DNA from: an uncultured Thomasclavelia sp.
Lineage (GTDB): Bacteria > Bacillota_I > Bacilli_A > Erysipelotrichales > Coprobacillaceae
Length of the DNA stretch: 17,015 nucleotides
Direction of reading: 5' to 3'
Assembly (NCBI GenBank): GCA_910588165.1
Contig: CAJUOR010000013.1
Span: forward strand, 18,394-35,408
Part shown: piece after piece, positions 1 through 7,129 of the stretch
Layout: the number at the start of each line of letters is the position of its first letter
Position numbering within the stretch: the stretch's first letter is position 1
Made by a program: the position numbers and the translations under genes
The notes under the pieces: model-generated
Told to the model about the DNA's origin: nothing
The model's database searches: none
The model's input: the letters and a program-made list of their open reading frames with translations, nothing else

Positions 1-36
1 AGAATTTTAGCTTATTTTATGAAAGAAGGTCTTACC

Positions 37-906
37 ATGCACACAAAAGAAACAAAACGTTTAGTTTACGGTGCCATGATGTTAGCACTTTACGGTATTT
101 TATTAGTCATTGATACATATACGGGGGCTTTTTTTAATATCTTTTTATATTATTTGATGCCCTTGCCTTTTGTTGTTTACGGTTTGAAATATGGTTTTCA
201 GATGCTTTTGGTATTGCTTTTTGCAGCAGTTTGCCTAGGCTTTTTGATTGCACTTCCAAGCACCGTCTTTTTAAGTTTAAGTGCGATATTTGTAAGTGTG
301 GTGCTTTATTGGGGGATTAGTCAAAAGAAAAACAGCAGTGTTATTTTTTTGGCAACCATGCTTGTGACAAGTATATCCCAGCTTTTATCAATGACTGTTT
401 TTGCGAATCTATTAGGTTATGATATAGCAGAAGACTTAGCGCTGCTTCATCAGTATATCCCGTTAAGTAGCCAAGAGCTTTTAGACTATGCTTTACCTTT
501 GTTTGTTGTGATTATCGGCAGCATGGAAGCCTTTATTATAATGACATTCACAGATATTTTGCTTTTCCGTTTGAAAATGGAGAAAATGGTAAAGTTTTCT
601 TTATTTACAATCCATCTAAGCAAGAAAACGGGCTATCTCATTTTAGGACTAATCAGTTTGGCAGTTTTAAGCAATCAACCTTTGATAAGGGGTTTAGGTA
701 TTTTAGCTTTTTTATTGGCGATGGTGCAAGGATTGTCTTTAATTTTGTATTATCATGTTCTTAAGGGACATTCTCGCTTGATGCATATCTTATCGCTTGT
801 GGGCTGTATTGTGCCCGGCGTAAATATTTTTTATGCCGTTCTAGGTTTATTTGACATATTTAGTGAAATACGTCAAAAATTATTGTATAATAGATGTAAA
901 TCGTGA
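37..906 (+). CDS. yybS: YybS-type DUF2232 integral membrane protein
   Basis: This is a polytopic membrane protein of the YybS/DUF2232 family, whose exact role is not established; some relatives are thought to resemble transporter membrane components. The product is about 289 residues and almost entirely hydrophobic helices, roughly eight, with short charged loops. An in-frame ATG lies at 19, but AAAGAAGGT at 22-30 sits six bases before the ATG at 37, so I prefer 37. In Bacillota this gene commonly lies just before gdpP, rplI and dnaB, exactly as here, and the synteny is a main support for the name. It ends 11 bases before gdpP. Nothing suggests truncation. The family call rests on synteny plus topology; the biochemical function is unknown. 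Confidence 0.82.
   Translation: MHTKETKRLVYGAMMLALYGILLVIDTYTGAFFNIFLYYLMPLPFVVYGLKYGFQMLLVLLFAAVCLGFLIALPSTVFLSLSAIFVSVVLYWGISQKKNSSVIFLATMLVTSISQLLSMTVFANLLGYDIAEDLALLHQYIPLSSQELLDYALPLFVVIIGSMEAFIIMTFTDILLFRLKMEKMVKFSLFTIHLSKKTGYLILGLISLAVLSNQPLIRGLGILAFLLAMVQGLSLILYYHVLKGHSRLMHILSLVGCIVPGVNIFYAVLGLFDIFSEIRQKLLYNRCKS
863..891 (+). promoter_or_regulatory. candidate internal promoter for gdpP
   Basis: Inside the 3' end of yybS, GTGAAA (863-868) and a perfect TATAAT (886-891) are 17 bases apart. Transcription would start near 898, about 20 bases before the gdpP ATG. This could let gdpP-rplI-dnaB be expressed separately from yybS. AT-rich coding DNA produces such matches by chance, so this is only a candidate. 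Confidence 0.4.
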
Positions 907-917
907 GGTGATAGATA

Positions 918-2876
918 ATGATGGATCGATTTAATAAATATAAGCAGCAATTTGTCTTTGTTTTAGTTGCTGAAGTGATTGCCGCTTTTCTAACTTATGC
1001 GATGATTCAGGAAAATTTAATGCTTGTTTTCGCATTTGCCATCACTGTAAATAATACTTTGATAGGCTGGGCTCTTTTTACTGTTTTAGGGCAGTTGGAA
1101 ACCAATCATATTTCGATTGATAATGTTTTAGGACCCGAAACCAAAAATGCTGTATTGTTTGGTTTGGTTGGGGTATTGATATATGATGAAAATCATGTAA
1201 TTAGTTGGCAGAGTGATTTGTTTAATGAGCTGTCGCTTGATTTTGTGGGTCTGCGTTTAAGTGAATGCTTTCCTAATATTGAAGAAAATTTTGAAAGTGA
1301 AGAAATTCATACAGTCCTTGTCGGACAGCAACAATATGAAGTGTACAATAATCAGGATACAAGAACGCTGTATTTGAAAGATGTGACGAATTTTAATGAA
1401 CTGTTAAGAGAATACCACGAGGAACAAATGGTTTTCGGTTATTTATCAGTCGATAATTTTGATGAAACGATAGTCAGTGTCGATGAGCAGAAAGGTGCTA
1501 TTATTCAATCGGCGGTCCGTTCTAGTTTAGTTGAATGGGCTAATCAGTTCGGCATTATTTTAAAACGTTATCGTCAAGAAAACTATTTGTTGATCTGTAA
1601 TGAGATGAGTTATGAGAAATTAGCTCAAAGCAAGTTTGCGATTTTAAATCAAATTCGCGAAACTGCAAGTAAATACAATGTTGTTTTAGGTCTAAGTATC
1701 GGTTTAGCTAGACATGAAACAGATTTAGAGGTCATTGATGATGCGGCAAACGATGCCTTTAGTTTGGCTTTAAGCCGTGGTGGTGATCAGGTTGTTGTCA
1801 AGACAAGTGATGAACCGGTGCGTTATTTCGGAGGTAACAGTGAAACCCAGACAAAGACTAGTCGTGTTCGTGTCCGTATTATCGCTCAATCTTTAAATAG
1901 CTTATTTAAAAGTGCCGGAGCGATCTTCATTATGGGACATTCCGAATCAGATTTAGATTCGTTAGGGGCAAGTATTGCCTTAATGAAAATTGCGAAAAAT
2001 TATGATGTACCTGTTTACATTGTGGTAAACCCTGAATCCATGGAAGCTAAGACAAAAAGAGCTTATCGCTTATTAGTGAAAACAGGACAATATGATGATA
2101 TTTTTGTTATTCCGCAAAGAGTAGCGGAATTGGTGCGAGCTGACAGTTTATTGGTGTCAGTTGATAACCATAGAAAATCCTTAGCGATTGCGCCAAATCT
2201 TGTTTCACTAGTTGATCAGATTGTGGTAATCGACCATCATCGTCGAGGCGAGGAATTCATGTCCAATCCTATTTTAACTTATTTAGAACCGGCAGCAAGT
2301 TCTACGGTTGAGTTAATCACGGAATTCTATGATTATCAGGAAAAGAAAGTGAAGCTAAGTGAATTAGAAGCCACGATTATGTATGCCGGCATGTTAGTGG
2401 ATACATCGCACTTTAAAACAAGAACAGGTGTCCGCACATTTAAAGTTGCGGCAACCTTAAAAGATATGGGAGCAGATATGGGAAAAGCAACGGAAATGTT
2501 GCAGGACGATTTTGCTTTCACACTTAAAAAAGCCGAATTTATCCAAAGTGCTGAGCGTTACAATAATGCCGTCTTGATTGCAGCCGGGCTTGAAGAAAAC
2601 GAATATACAAGAGTCATGCTCGCAAAAGTCGGCAATGATCTATTATCAATTGATGAAACGGAAGCCTCCTTTGTTATCGGTAGAATAGATGCAAATACAG
2701 TCGCTGTTTCAAGCCGCAGTAAAGGGAAGATTAACGTTCAGGTCATTATGGAAAAAATGGGCGGTGGCGGTCATTTCAGTATGGCAGCTTGCCAGCTTCA
2801 AGATATGGAAGTGGAAGAAGTCAAAGCTTTATTGATTCAAAAGCTTGATGAATACTACGAGGAAAGAGAGGATTAG
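918..2876 (+). CDS. gdpP: cyclic-di-AMP phosphodiesterase GdpP
   Basis: This membrane-bound enzyme hydrolyses c-di-AMP to pApA, which affects potassium and osmotic homeostasis, cell-wall stress and beta-lactam tolerance in Bacillota. At 652 residues it has the full family length. Two N-terminal membrane helices (about 11-29 and 33-55) are followed by a PAS-like region (about 75-150). Next is a degenerate GGDEF domain, with RYRQEN at 217-222 where an active cyclase would have GGDEF. The DHH/DHHA1 catalytic part comes last. Metal-binding motifs are intact: H341, D345 and D347 in HSESDLD, D416 in VDNH, D439-H440-H441, and the GGGGH motif ending at H619. ATG 918 follows GAGGTG (905-910); ATG 921 is an alternative. 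The rplI gene starts three bases after the stop, which suggests co-expression. Confidence 0.96.
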   Translation: MMDRFNKYKQQFVFVLVAEVIAAFLTYAMIQENLMLVFAFAITVNNTLIGWALFTVLGQLETNHISIDNVLGPETKNAVLFGLVGVLIYDENHVISWQSDLFNELSLDFVGLRLSECFPNIEENFESEEIHTVLVGQQQYEVYNNQDTRTLYLKDVTNFNELLREYHEEQMVFGYLSVDNFDETIVSVDEQKGAIIQSAVRSSLVEWANQFGIILKRYRQENYLLICNEMSYEKLAQSKFAILNQIRETASKYNVVLGLSIGLARHETDLEVIDDAANDAFSLALSRGGDQVVVKTSDEPVRYFGGNSETQTKTSRVRVRIIAQSLNSLFKSAGAIFIMGHSESDLDSLGASIALMKIAKNYDVPVYIVVNPESMEAKTKRAYRLLVKTGQYDDIFVIPQRVAELVRADSLLVSVDNHRKSLAIAPNLVSLVDQIVVIDHHRRGEEFMSNPILTYLEPAASSTVELITEFYDYQEKKVKLSELEATIMYAGMLVDTSHFKTRTGVRTFKVAATLKDMGADMGKATEMLQDDFAFTLKKAEFIQSAERYNNAVLIAAGLEENEYTRVMLAKVGNDLLSIDETEASFVIGRIDANTVAVSSRSKGKINVQVIMEKMGGGGHFSMAACQLQDMEVEEVKALLIQKLDEYYEERED

Positions 2877-2879
2877 AAA

Positions 2880-3326
2880 ATGAAAGTTATTTTATTACAA
2901 GATGTTAAAAAGGTTGGTAAAAAAGGTGAGCTGGTAACGGTGGCAGACGGTTACGGACAAAATTTTCTGATTAAAAATAAACTAGCTGTTATGGCAACTG
3001 ATCACAGTAAAGATATTTTGAAAAAACAAGAAGCTCAAAAGTTGGAACAAGAAAAACAAAAGGAACAAGAAGCTTTGGCATTAAAAGAAAAAATGCAAGA
3101 AATGACCTTGGAATTTAAGTTATCACCGGGAACTAACGGACGTGTTTACGGGGCTGTATCAACTAAGCAAATTGTTGAGGCTTTAAAAAGAGAATACAAT
3201 ATCGAAATTGATAAACGTAAATTTGTTAACTTTAATCCGATTCAAGCTTTAGGCTATACAAATGTGAAGGTTGAGTTATACAAAGGGGTCATTGCGACCT
3301 TTAAAGTTCATACAAGCGAAAAGTAA
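2880..3326 (+). CDS. rplI: 50S ribosomal protein L9
   Basis: This is large-subunit ribosomal protein L9, which binds 23S rRNA and helps maintain reading-frame fidelity. The 148 residues match the usual length. The N-terminal rRNA-binding domain begins MKVILLQDVKKVGKKGE and carries the family signature through about residue 40. A long, charged, Lys/Glu/Gln-rich connecting helix follows (about 42-76), then the C-terminal domain containing GTNGRVYGAVS. The start is set by GAGAGGA at the 3' end of gdpP and lies three bases past that stop. The position between gdpP and dnaB is the standard Bacillota arrangement. Nothing unusual is seen. Confidence 0.98.
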   Translation: MKVILLQDVKKVGKKGELVTVADGYGQNFLIKNKLAVMATDHSKDILKKQEAQKLEQEKQKEQEALALKEKMQEMTLEFKLSPGTNGRVYGAVSTKQIVEALKREYNIEIDKRKFVNFNPIQALGYTNVKVELYKGVIATFKVHTSEK

Positions 3327-3340
3327 AATGGGGTGAGATA

Positions 3341-4708
3341 ATGTCAATGGGAATGAGAGAATTGCCGAATGATTTTGAAGCAGAGCAGGCAGTTCTGGGT
3401 TCTATGCTTATATCTAATTATGCTTGTTCGGAAGTCATTGGCAGATTAAACAGCGATGATTTCTATCAGGAATCCCATCGTTTAATTTATGGGGCAATGC
3501 TTTCTTTATATGATGCCAGTAAGCCGATTGATGCAGCAACTGTTATCGCCCATTTAAGAGATATGAACCAGCTCGAAAAAGCCGGTGGGGTAGAATATTT
3601 AGTTGTCTTAAGTGAATCAGTGCCGACAACCGAGCACGTGGAACACTACGCTAAGATGATTGAGGAAAAGTCTAGTTTAAGAAGACTGATTCGCCAAGCG
3701 GAAAATATTGTCAGCGGTGCTTATCAAGAGATTGAAGATGTTGACCAATTTATCAGCGACAGTGAACAATCTATTTTAAGTGTCACTCGTAACCGCAGTA
3801 CCGGTGAATTCAGAGATGTTCATTCAGTTATTCATGAGGTTACACAAGAATTGATGCGAATATCTCAAAATAATGGTGAAATTGCCGGCTTAGCGACAAA
3901 AATTCGTGATTTCGATAGAATGACGCATGGGTTTCAAAAAGGCGATCTTGTCATTTTAGGTGCTCGTCCTTCTGTCGGTAAGACTGCTTTTGCTTTAAAT
4001 ATTGCGACCAATGTAGCACATCGAGCTTCTGAGGCTGTGGCTTTCTTTTCCCTTGAAATGCCTGCCGAGCAGCTGATTCGTCGTTGTATTCAAGCTATGG
4101 GAGGCATTGATGGTGGGCTTCTACGAAATGCCGAGATTTTAAAATCCGATGCCAATAAATATTATGCGGCGACCGAGCGTGTCAGTGAGTGTAATTTATA
4201 TATTGATGATACACCGGGAATTAAAATCAATGACTTAATTGCTAAGGCCAGACGTTTAAAACAGGAACATGGGATATGTTTAATTGTGATTGACTATTTG
4301 CAGTTGATTGTCGGAAATGGCAAAGAGTCAAGACAGCAAGAGGTTTCTGATATTTCACGTCAGTTAAAAGGTTTAGCCCGTGAATTAGAAGTGCCGGTTA
4401 TCGCTTTATCGCAGTTAGCACGCTCAGTGGAAAAAAGAGATGATAAACGTCCAATGATGTCTGACTTGCGTGAATCCGGAGCAATCGAACAAGATGCGGA
4501 TATTATCATTTTCTTGTATCGTGAGGGTTACTATGATCAATCTGCCGATAAACAACAGAACACCGGGATTGTAGAAGTTAACATCGCTAAGCATCGTAAC
4601 GGACCGACCGGTAAAGTCGAGGTTGCTTTTGAAAAAAATTATAGCCGTTTCAGTGATTTAGCTAGACAAGATGAATCGGGTACGGGAACTAAAGATTTAA
4701 GAAATTAG
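3341..4708 (+). CDS. dnaB: replicative DNA helicase DnaB
   Basis: This hexameric 5'-3' helicase unwinds the replication fork (called DnaC in Bacillus). The N-terminal primase-interaction domain begins with the typical ELPNDFEAEQAVLG. The RecA-like ATPase domain has Walker A GARPSVGKT (207-215, with K214 and T215), the SLEMP segment, Walker B LIVIDYLQL with D318, and SDLRESGAIEQDAD near the C terminus. At 455 residues it is normal length, with no intein. Three Met codons stand close together (3341, 3347, 3353). GGGTGAG at 3331-3337 lies very close to the first, so 3347 is a real alternative. It starts 14 bases after rplI. A weak terminator overlaps its stop codon. Confidence 0.97.
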   Translation: MSMGMRELPNDFEAEQAVLGSMLISNYACSEVIGRLNSDDFYQESHRLIYGAMLSLYDASKPIDAATVIAHLRDMNQLEKAGGVEYLVVLSESVPTTEHVEHYAKMIEEKSSLRRLIRQAENIVSGAYQEIEDVDQFISDSEQSILSVTRNRSTGEFRDVHSVIHEVTQELMRISQNNGEIAGLATKIRDFDRMTHGFQKGDLVILGARPSVGKTAFALNIATNVAHRASEAVAFFSLEMPAEQLIRRCIQAMGGIDGGLLRNAEILKSDANKYYAATERVSECNLYIDDTPGIKINDLIAKARRLKQEHGICLIVIDYLQLIVGNGKESRQQEVSDISRQLKGLARELEVPVIALSQLARSVEKRDDKRPMMSDLRESGAIEQDADIIIFLYREGYYDQSADKQQNTGIVEVNIAKHRNGPTGKVEVAFEKNYSRFSDLARQDESGTGTKDLRN

Positions 4709-4731
4709 GTGAGAAAATCTTGCCTTTTTTT
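4707..4731 (+). terminator. weak terminator at the dnaB stop codon
   Basis: AGGTGAG (4707-4713) can pair with CTTGCCT (4719-4725) around the five-base loop AAAAT, with two G-U pairs. A run of seven T follows (4725-4731). The stem starts inside the dnaB TAG. The stem is short, so read-through is likely. Confidence 0.5.
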
Positions 4732-4740
4732 GTTTTACAC

Positions 4741-4769
4741 TAGTCAAATAACCAAAACAATAGTAAAAT
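4741..4769 (+). promoter_or_regulatory. candidate tdk promoter
   Basis: TAGTCA (4741-4746) and TAAAAT (4764-4769) are 17 bases apart, giving a start near 4776, about 26 bases before the tdk ATG. It lies directly after the dnaB terminator, which fits a separate transcription unit. Confidence 0.5.
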
Positions 4770-4801
4770 GAAAATAATGACGAAAAGAAAGGGAGAGTAA
4801 G

Positions 4802-5416
4802 ATGTATCATCAGTATCGTGAAGGGTGGATTGAAGTTATCAGCGGTTGTATGTTCGCAGGAAAAACAGAAGAGCTGATTCGTCGTGTCCACGTTTTAAAC
4901 TATGCGAAAAAGAAAATTCAAGTATTTAAGCCGACAATTGATAATCGCTATAGCACAACCGAGATTGTTTCTCATTCAGGCGAGCATATTCCTTGCCATA
5001 GTATTTTAAAACCACAGGATATTTTGAATATGATCGAAAGCGATGATGAGGTTGTGGTTATCGATGAGGCTCAGTTTTTTGATGAAAGTTTAATTGAAGT
5101 ATGCGATTATTTAGCTGATACAGGCAAGCGAGTGATGGTGGCAGGCTTAGACACCGATTTTAGAGGAGAACCTTTTGGGGTCATGCCACAACTGTTGACG
5201 AAGGCAGAGTTTGTTACGAAGTTGACAGCCGTTTGTTCTAAATGCGGTGCGCCGGCGACTAGAACACAACGTTTGATTGATGGCAAGCCTGCCTCATTTG
5301 AGGACCCCGTTGTTTTAATTGGGGCTAAAGAGAGCTATGAGCCAAGATGTCGCCATTGCCATGAAGTTATTGATCGACCTAGGCATTTAAATATTAAACC
5401 GAAGAAGGAAGTCTAG
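4802..5416 (+). CDS. tdk: thymidine kinase
   Basis: This type II (TK1-like) thymidine kinase phosphorylates thymidine to dTMP in the cytosolic salvage pathway. The 204 residues are normal length. The P-loop is GCMFAGKT (15-22, K21). The DEAQFF motif (88-93) carries the probable catalytic base E89. A structural zinc site is formed by C145 and C148 (CSKC) plus C183 and C186 (CRHC). The start is set by GGGAG at 4791-4795, six bases upstream. It has its own promoter and terminator, so it looks monocistronic, and it takes the place after dnaB that purA often has in Bacillus. Confidence 0.97.
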   Translation: MYHQYREGWIEVISGCMFAGKTEELIRRVHVLNYAKKKIQVFKPTIDNRYSTTEIVSHSGEHIPCHSILKPQDILNMIESDDEVVVIDEAQFFDESLIEVCDYLADTGKRVMVAGLDTDFRGEPFGVMPQLLTKAEFVTKLTAVCSKCGAPATRTQRLIDGKPASFEDPVVLIGAKESYEPRCRHCHEVIDRPRHLNIKPKKEV

Positions 5417-5493
5417 TATATAATCTGGGGATAGATATCAAAGGCAGTTTTGAGGCTGATTGGTTTATAAAAAAATAAAGATAGAGAAAGGAA

Positions 5494-5521
5494 GAAGCCA
5501 ATTTCGGATTGACTTCTTTTT
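5494..5521 (+). terminator. tdk terminator
   Basis: GAAGCCAAT (5494-5502) pairs with ATTGACTTC (5508-5516) around TTCGG, with one C-A mismatch, and five T follow. It lies 78 bases after the tdk stop. The stretch between, 5417-5493, is AT-rich and shows no gene. It has a TATAAT at 5419-5424 but no convincing -35 box. Confidence 0.75.
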
Positions 5522-5522
5522 G

Positions 5523-5551
5523 TTGTGCCGAACAGTGGATTATGCTATGAT
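5523..5551 (+). promoter_or_regulatory. promoter of the sulfatase-maturase gene
   Basis: TTGTGC (5523-5528) and TATGAT (5546-5551) are 17 bases apart. The expected start near 5558 falls at the beginning of the ribosome binding site GAGGTGAG, so the untranslated leader would be only about 12 bases. Confidence 0.65.
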
Positions 5552-5570
5552 AAACATGAGGTGAGATGAT

Positions 5571-6668
5571 ATGAAACAAATTTCTTTGTTAATTAAACCG
5601 GCTTCTTCTTTATGTAATATGCACTGTGCTTACTGTTTCTATGAAGATGTAAGTGCTAATCGTGAAAAAGCGTCGATGGGGATCATGAATGAAGAAACAA
5701 TGAAAGCTTTAATAGATAAAACCTTGGCTTTAGATGTTGAGCAAGTGAATTATTGCTTTCAAGGTGGCGAACCGACAGTTGCGGGAATCGCTTATTTTAA
5801 ACGTTTTATATCCTATGTCAATGAAACCAAACAAAACAAAAAGATTACTTATGCCATTCAGACAAATGGTTTAGCCCTTGATGATGAATGGATTGATTTA
5901 TTTAAAACGTATGCTTTTTTAGTAGGGGTATCTTTAGACGGTATGTTGTCTAATCATAATCGCGTTAGAAAAGATCGTCAGGCAAATGGTACTTTCCAAG
6001 CGATTATCAGAAATATTAAGAAATTAGAAAAGGCTCATATCCAATATAATATTTTGACTGTTTTAACACATGAGTTAGCCAAAAAACCAAAGGAGCTGTT
6101 TCAATTTTATTTAGAGCACGAGTTTAATTATATTCAGTTAATTCCTTGTTTACCGACGCTTGAAGGTCATCAAATGATGGATAGATTCAGTTTGACACCT
6201 CACGACTTCGCAAATTTCTATAAAATCTTTTTTGATGAATGGTATCAGTCATATCTTAAAGGTAAATATATATCTATTACATTGTTTGATAATATCATTC
6301 CTATGTATTTGAATATTCCGCCTGAACAGTGCGGTATGCTAGGACGTTGTCATATGCAACTTGTTGTAGAGGGGAATGGAAATGTCTATCCTTGTGATTT
6401 CTATGTTTTAGATGAGTATTGTTGCGGTAATATCAATACCGACAGTATTCAAGAAATCATGAACCACCAACGTGCGACACTTTTCTTAAATACAAAAAGA
6501 GAGCTTTGCCAACTTTGTGCAACTTGTCCATTTTATAAGATCTGTTATGGCAATTGTCGTCGATTGAGTGTTTGTTATTATGATGAGCATTATTGTGGTT
6601 ATCAGGCATTTTTAGCGTATAGTCATGATAAGATGTTAAAGATTGCAAGCAGTTTGCGCCGTGGCTAA
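5571..6668 (+). CDS. radical SAM/SPASM anaerobic sulfatase maturase-like enzyme
   Basis: The protein resembles anaerobic sulfatase-maturating enzymes (anSME). These use S-adenosylmethionine and three 4Fe-4S clusters to oxidise an active-site Cys or Ser of a sulfatase to formylglycine. The start MKQISLLIKPASSLCN and the radical SAM triad C15, C19, C22 match the family. FQGGEPT is the SAM-binding GGE segment, and IPCLPTLEG fits the family's NCLDP-like region. The auxiliary cluster cysteines are all present: C254, C260, C275, C313, C316, C319, C325, C329, C342. D276 in YPCDFYVLD corresponds to the proposed catalytic Asp. The 365 residues are near the usual 370. GAGGTGAG precedes the ATG. No sulfatase lies in the window, so the substrate is unseen; another SPASM peptide modifier cannot be fully excluded. 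Confidence 0.88.
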   Translation: MKQISLLIKPASSLCNMHCAYCFYEDVSANREKASMGIMNEETMKALIDKTLALDVEQVNYCFQGGEPTVAGIAYFKRFISYVNETKQNKKITYAIQTNGLALDDEWIDLFKTYAFLVGVSLDGMLSNHNRVRKDRQANGTFQAIIRNIKKLEKAHIQYNILTVLTHELAKKPKELFQFYLEHEFNYIQLIPCLPTLEGHQMMDRFSLTPHDFANFYKIFFDEWYQSYLKGKYISITLFDNIIPMYLNIPPEQCGMLGRCHMQLVVEGNGNVYPCDFYVLDEYCCGNINTDSIQEIMNHQRATLFLNTKRELCQLCATCPFYKICYGNCRRLSVCYYDEHYCGYQAFLAYSHDKMLKIASSLRRG

Positions 6669-6688
6669 AGGCTAAAATACTGCTTTTT
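6647..6688 (+). terminator. possible terminator overlapping the maturase stop
   Basis: AAGCAGT (6647-6653, inside the coding region) pairs with ACTGCTT (6679-6685). An inner GCC/GGC pairing shortens the long loop, and the T run is 6684-6688. The stem is interrupted, so strength is uncertain. Confidence 0.45.
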
Positions 6689-6711
6689 GATTTTCAGATA
6701 TTTCAAAGGTG

Positions 6712-6740
6712 CTTACATTTTTTGAAAGTCTATGTAAAAT
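6712..6740 (+). promoter_or_regulatory. candidate promoter of a first small transcript
   Basis: CTTACA (6712-6717) and TAAAAT (6735-6740) are 17 bases apart. The region is very AT-rich, so chance is a real alternative. Confidence 0.35.
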
Positions 6741-6746
6741 GCCAAA

Positions 6747-6822
6747 ATATATGAAAAAGAATTGAATATTAAATAGAAAACTGATATTAGTTAATGCCTT
6801 TAACCATTTTATCAGTTTTTTT
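6747..6822 (+). ncRNA. candidate small RNA 1 with terminal hairpin
   Basis: A transcript from the promoter just upstream would start near 6747. It would end at a ten-pair hairpin, AAAACTGATA (6777-6786) with TATCAGTTTT (6810-6819). The loop contains a second pairing (GTTAA 6790-6794 with TTAAC 6800-6804). The T run is 6816-6822. The structure could equally be a backup terminator for the upstream gene; its A run makes it potentially bidirectional. The terminator is well supported; an independent RNA is not. Confidence 0.35.
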
Positions 6823-6894
6823 ATAATTTGTATAAAAAAGAAATATTTATTAAAATTCATATTTAGTTCACAATATTCGTTTATCATTATATGC

Positions 6895-6954
6895 GAAAAG
6901 GTGAGGCGTGATGAACCTCATTCTTCCCCGTAGCATAATAATGCTACTTTTTTT
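6895..6954 (+). ncRNA. candidate small RNA 2 with C-rich linker, or short-peptide leader
   Basis: Hairpin one pairs GGTGAGG (6900-6906) with CCTCATT (6916-6922), five Watson-Crick and two G-U pairs. An unpaired TTCTTCCCC-type segment (to 6929) follows. A perfect terminator comes next: GTAGCAT (6930-6936), loop AATA, ATGCTAC (6941-6947) and seven T. No strong promoter is visible; TTCACA (6867-6872) is a good -35, but the -10 is poor (TATGCG at 17 spacing, TATATG at 15). As an alternative reading, AAGGTGAGG precedes an ATG at 6911 opening a 28-codon hydrophobic reading frame to 6997. Its ribosome site is inside hairpin one and its coding run crosses the terminator. I cannot decide between RNA and peptide. 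Confidence 0.45.
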
Positions 6955-6962
6955 ATCTGTTC

Positions 6963-6991
6963 ATATCATATTCATAAAGCTAAGCTATAAT
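6963..6991 (+). promoter_or_regulatory. candidate promoter of small RNA 3
   Basis: A perfect TATAAT (6986-6991) has ATATCA (6963-6968, three of six consensus bases) 17 bases upstream. It lies between two strong terminators and points at a terminator about 70-95 bases away, which supports a short dedicated transcript. Confidence 0.5.
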
Positions 6992-6997
6992 CTATAG

Positions 6998-7089
6998 TGT
7001 CGAAAGACAAATTTTGTTATATGTGGTATGGCAATCTTCTTCTCCCCTTAATGTTGTCATACAAAAAAGACACGGTAGGTGTCTTTTTT
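6998..7089 (+). ncRNA. candidate ~90-nt small RNA 3 with pyrimidine/C-rich loop
   Basis: The predicted RNA starts near 6998 and ends at a perfect 11-pair terminator: AAAAAAGACAC (7063-7073), loop GGTAG, GTGTCTTTTTT (7079-7089). The 5' end can form TGTC-GAAA-GACA. The centre forms a nine-pair stem of GTATGGCAA with TTGTCATAC, one G-U. Its 19-base loop contains TCTTCTTCTCCCC, complementary to Shine-Dalgarno-type GGGGAGAAG. C-rich loops of this kind are typical of Bacillota base-pairing RNAs such as RsaE/RoxS; kinship is not claimed. It could instead be an attenuator leader for the flippase 81 bases on, since the 5' GTGTC (6997-7001) could compete for the terminator's GACAC. Confidence 0.5.
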
Positions 7090-7100
7090 ATTGGAAAAGA

Positions 7101-7129
7101 TTGTTTTTTTCAATGTTTGATAGTAGAAT
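7101..7129 (+). promoter_or_regulatory. candidate flippase operon promoter
   Basis: TTGTTT (7101-7106) and TAGAAT (7124-7129) are 17 bases apart, giving a start near 7136, about 34 bases before the flippase ATG. Its place after the 7063-7089 terminator allows expression independent of the small-RNA region. Confidence 0.5.

Noticed and set aside
851..856. Perfect TTGACA in yybS
   Set aside because: It is 29 bases from the TATAAT at 886; the usual spacing is 16-18, so it is not paired with it.
2336..2521. Minus-strand open frame inside gdpP
   Set aside because: It lies opposite the conserved DHH domain of an intact gene and has no ribosome site; a shadow frame.
5419..5424. TATAAT just after tdk as a small-RNA promoter ending at 5521
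   Set aside because: No acceptable -35, not an extended -10, and no structure in the span other than the tdk terminator itself.
6672..6887. Minus-strand 71-codon open frame in the intergenic region
   Set aside because: No ribosome site before its ATG, composition simply reflects AT-rich DNA (Phe, Ile, Asn, Lys), and it runs through the 6777-6822 hairpin.
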